From LB3-1 sp036401895 (lineage in GTDB: Bacteria > Chloroflexota > Chloroflexia > Chloroflexales > Kallotenuaceae): 7,247 bases of DNA. The notes below the pieces were generated by a model, which saw only the letters and a list, made by a program, of their open reading frames with translations, was not told the origin of the DNA and searched no databases. Each line of letters starts with the position of its first letter. Within the stretch, counting starts at the first letter, position 1. The stretch covers positions 1-7,247 of the forward strand of contig DASWTW010000037.1 in NCBI GenBank assembly GCA_036401895.1. The letters run 5' to 3'. A program made the translations under genes and the position numbers. Below, one piece after another: positions 5,701-7,247 of the stretch.

Positions 5701-6639
5701 ATGAATACCGCACCAACGCTCCAATCCGAACCGACAAACTATTATTATCAGGCGTACGGCCTGTTGATCAGCTCGCAGATCCCGCTGCCGGAGCTGATCG
5801 CCGCGCCTGCCAATCCCGCCGCGCCCGCCGACATTACGATCCGCATCGGCGCAATCGCGCGGCCACCTGAGCTGACTCAATCGAGCGAGCGCTGCCTGTG
5901 GGCTACGGCCGGCGAGGCCTGCTTGTTCTGGGCCGATGCCGGGACGATTCTCGCTCGCGGCGGCAATGAGTTGCTCGTCGAGCCGCTGCCGCATGTGGAT
6001 CAGCAGGTGCTGCGGATCTATCTGCTCGGCCCGGCGCTGGGCGTGCTGCTGCATCAGCGCGGCCTGCTGGTGCTGCACGCCAGCATCGTCGGCATCGGCG
6101 ACAGCGCCGTCGCGTTCGTGGGCGAGTCCGGCTGGGGCAAATCCACAACTGCCGCCGCGCTGCATCGTCGCGGCCACGCGATCGTTGCGGATGATGTGGC
6201 GGCGCTACAGCTCAGGGCGGGCGCGCAGCCGCTGGCGTTTCCGGCGATCCCAAGGCTCAAGCTCGACGCCGAGCCGGCCGTGGCGCTGGGCTATCCCTCC
6301 CAATCGCTGGCCCGCTTCGACGCCGAGGACGTGCGGCTGGCCTACCGCGTGGACGAGCGCTTCTCGCAGGCGGCGCGTCCGCTCAGGCGGATCTATGTGC
6401 TGGCCGAGGGCGCTGAGCTAGCGCTGGAGCCGTGTCGTTCGCAGGAGGCGTTTATCGAGCTGGTGCGTCACTCGTACGCGCTGCGTGTTGTCGGCGATGC
6501 AGGCGCGACGGCGGTGCATTTCCGGCTGTGCGCGCAGCTCGCAGCGCAGGTGCCGATCTTCCGTCTGCGACGGCCTTACTCTTTGTCGGCGCTACCCGGC
6601 ATCGTGGATCTGGTGGAACAACAGGTTCAGGGTGTATAA
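5701..6639 (+). CDS. HPr-kinase-like lasso precursor kinase (K)
   Basis: This 312-residue protein belongs to the HprK-like kinases found in lasso clusters. The N-terminal half (1-120) carries the YYYQAYGLLISSQIPLPEL opening typical of this group. Next come LLVLHAS with conserved His126, a Walker A loop GESGWGKST (141-149), and IVADDVAAL with Asp164-Asp165, the likely metal-binding and catalytic acidic pair. Characterised relatives (ThcoK, PadeK) transfer phosphate to the side chain of the precursor's C-terminal Ser. Here the precursor directly upstream ends in Lys-Ser, so the substrate is evident by context. ATG 5701 is the only start in frame after an upstream stop at 5644. No good ribosome site is visible (only CGAGCG), so expression should be well below that of the precursor. 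A role in general carbon regulation is unlikely, as the family branch and neighbours argue against it. Confidence 0.9.
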   Translation: MNTAPTLQSEPTNYYYQAYGLLISSQIPLPELIAAPANPAAPADITIRIGAIARPPELTQSSERCLWATAGEACLFWADAGTILARGGNELLVEPLPHVDQQVLRIYLLGPALGVLLHQRGLLVLHASIVGIGDSAVAFVGESGWGKSTTAAALHRRGHAIVADDVAALQLRAGAQPLAFPAIPRLKLDAEPAVALGYPSQSLARFDAEDVRLAYRVDERFSQAARPLRRIYVLAEGAELALEPCRSQEAFIELVRHSYALRVVGDAGATAVHFRLCAQLAAQVPIFRLRRPYSLSALPGIVDLVEQQVQGV

Positions 6640-6780
6640 ATCACGCCCCTACGGGATAATCAAACGATTATTATTTGTCAATCACCATCAAAATAATTTT
6701 CAATCATCCAAATATGTTCGAAATTGTGGTGTTGACATGAATCATATTGTATTCTCTGGTTTTGTTAAGGAAATCCCTGG
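6640..6780. promoter_or_regulatory. AT-rich spacer before the exporter, possible secondary promoter or attenuator
   Basis: Composition changes sharply: only 16 of 60 bases in 6661-6720 are G or C, in an otherwise GC-rich operon. ATAATC-aaac-GATTAT (6656-6671) makes a weak AT hairpin followed by a T-rich stretch. A perfect -35-like TTGACA occurs at 6732-6737, but no -10 at 16-18 bases accompanies it, so a promoter is only possible. The exporter's ribosome site TAAGGAAA (6766-6773) is clear. Confidence 0.45.
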
Positions 6781-6784
6781 ATGA
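6737..6784 (+). other. Possible 15-codon upstream ORF overlapping exporter start
   Basis: ATG 6737 encodes MNHIVFSGFVKEIPG and stops at TGA 6782-6784, overlapping the exporter ATG as ATGA. Its own ribosome site is weak (GTGGTG). It also contains the exporter's ribosome site. It could be a translational coupling or leader peptide, or chance in an AT-rich stretch. It lacks any lasso leader motif. Confidence 0.25.
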
Positions 6785-7247
6785 ACTCTTTGCGGCTCCG
6801 CCCGCTGATCGCTCAGCTTAGCGCCATTCCGCGCGCGCTCCGGCTCGTCTGGGACGCGGCGGCCGGCTGGACGCTAGCCTGGGTCGCGCTGCTGATCGTC
6901 CAGGGCCTGCTGCCGGTGCTCACGGTCTTTCTGACGCGACGGCTGGTCGACGATCTGGTGGCGGCGGTTGGTGCGGGCGCTCAGTCGCTCGGGCCGATCG
7001 TGGTGACCGCCGGGCTGCTGGTCGGCGGGCTGCTGCTGAGCGAGGTGCTTCAGAGCGTGCTGGAGTGGGTGCGGGCCGCGCAGTCGGAGCTGACGCGTGA
7101 CCGGATCGCGGCGCTGGTGCAGGCCAAATCCGCCAGCGTCGATCTGGCCTTCTACGAGTCGCCCGACTACCACGATCATCTGCACCGCGCCCGCGACGAG
7201 GCCGGCACTCGACCGCTGGCGCTGCTGGAAAGCCTGGGCAACCTGCT
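6781..7247 (+). CDS. Lasso peptide D: ABC exporter, membrane-domain part (partial, cut by right edge)
   Basis: The first 155 residues of an ABC transporter half-molecule are present; the ATP-binding domain lies beyond the window. Transmembrane segments are visible at about 28-52 (AGWTLAWVALLIVQGLLPVLTVFL) and 75-95 (IVVTAGLLVGGLLLSEVL). Between and after them is the cytoplasmic coupling region, with AKSASVDLAFYESPDYHDHLHRAR (about 115-138); FYESPDYHDHLHRA is a hallmark of exporters of peptide-type ABC families. In lasso operons this D protein exports the mature peptide and can give self-immunity. The start ATG has TAAGGAAA about 7 bases upstream. A 141-base AT-rich gap separates it from the kinase, the largest gap in the operon. 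Substrate assignment is by context; specificity cannot be read from the sequence. Confidence 0.88.
   Translation, partial: MNSLRLRPLIAQLSAIPRALRLVWDAAAGWTLAWVALLIVQGLLPVLTVFLTRRLVDDLVAAVGAGAQSLGPIVVTAGLLVGGLLLSEVLQSVLEWVRAAQSELTRDRIAALVQAKSASVDLAFYESPDYHDHLHRARDEAGTRPLALLESLGNL

Noticed and set aside
5683..6177. Minus-strand 164-codon frame under the kinase
   Set aside because: Antisense shadow; the kinase frame contains Walker A and other family motifs.
6640..6780. A second lasso precursor in the AT-rich gap
   Set aside because: I examined the 15-codon frame ending at 6784; it has no YxxPxL...G...T leader and no ring-forming pattern.
1..7247. tRNA, rRNA, CRISPR array or insertion sequence
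   Set aside because: No cloverleaf, no regularly spaced repeats, no transposase and no terminal inverted repeats were seen.

Overview
This window carries most of a lasso peptide (ribosomally made, post-translationally modified peptide) biosynthesis cluster. It sits beside a divergently transcribed pair of cell-surface protein genes. The DNA is GC-rich, with a few AT-rich intergenic islands. Bacterial Shine-Dalgarno sites, a DUF11/DUF4012 surface-protein pair and the style of the transporter and lasso enzymes suggest a high-GC bacterium. My best guess is Chloroflexota (class Chloroflexia), but this rests on protein flavour only and could not be checked.

Left part (minus strand, 1-1849): a 222-residue secreted or membrane-anchored DUF11 protein is followed, 7 bases later, by a DUF4012 membrane protein that runs off the left edge. 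The two look like a translationally coupled operon. Positions 1850-2604 form a long divergent intergenic region. It holds an AT-rich island, a 12-bp perfect palindrome, a spaced direct repeat and a well-formed sigma70-type promoter (TTGATC-17-TATACT) reading right.

Right part (plus strand, 2605-7247): the order is B1 (PqqD-like leader-recognition protein), B2 (transglutaminase-like leader peptidase), C (asparagine-synthetase-like macrolactam synthetase), A (53-residue precursor), K (HPr-kinase-like precursor kinase) and D (ABC exporter, cut by the right edge). The precursor has the leader motif YxxPxLxxxGxxxxxT, with Thr at -2. The predicted 16-residue core is GTGGVRLDGRVNTRKS, which would form an 8-residue Gly1-Asp8 macrolactam ring. 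The core ends in Ser, and the next gene is a kinase of the ThcoK/PadeK kind, which phosphorylates the C-terminal Ser of lasso precursors. The predicted product is therefore a phosphorylated, strongly basic lasso peptide.

Predicted workflow: B1 binds the leader and delivers the precursor; K phosphorylates the terminal Ser; B2 cuts after Leu37; C activates Asp8 with ATP and closes the ring on Gly1; D exports the product. The A gene has the best ribosome binding site of the set and is followed by strong RNA hairpins, which fits a need for more substrate than enzyme. Both C and D are preceded by tiny ORFs whose stop codons overlap the start codons (GTGA and ATGA), a possible coupling device.
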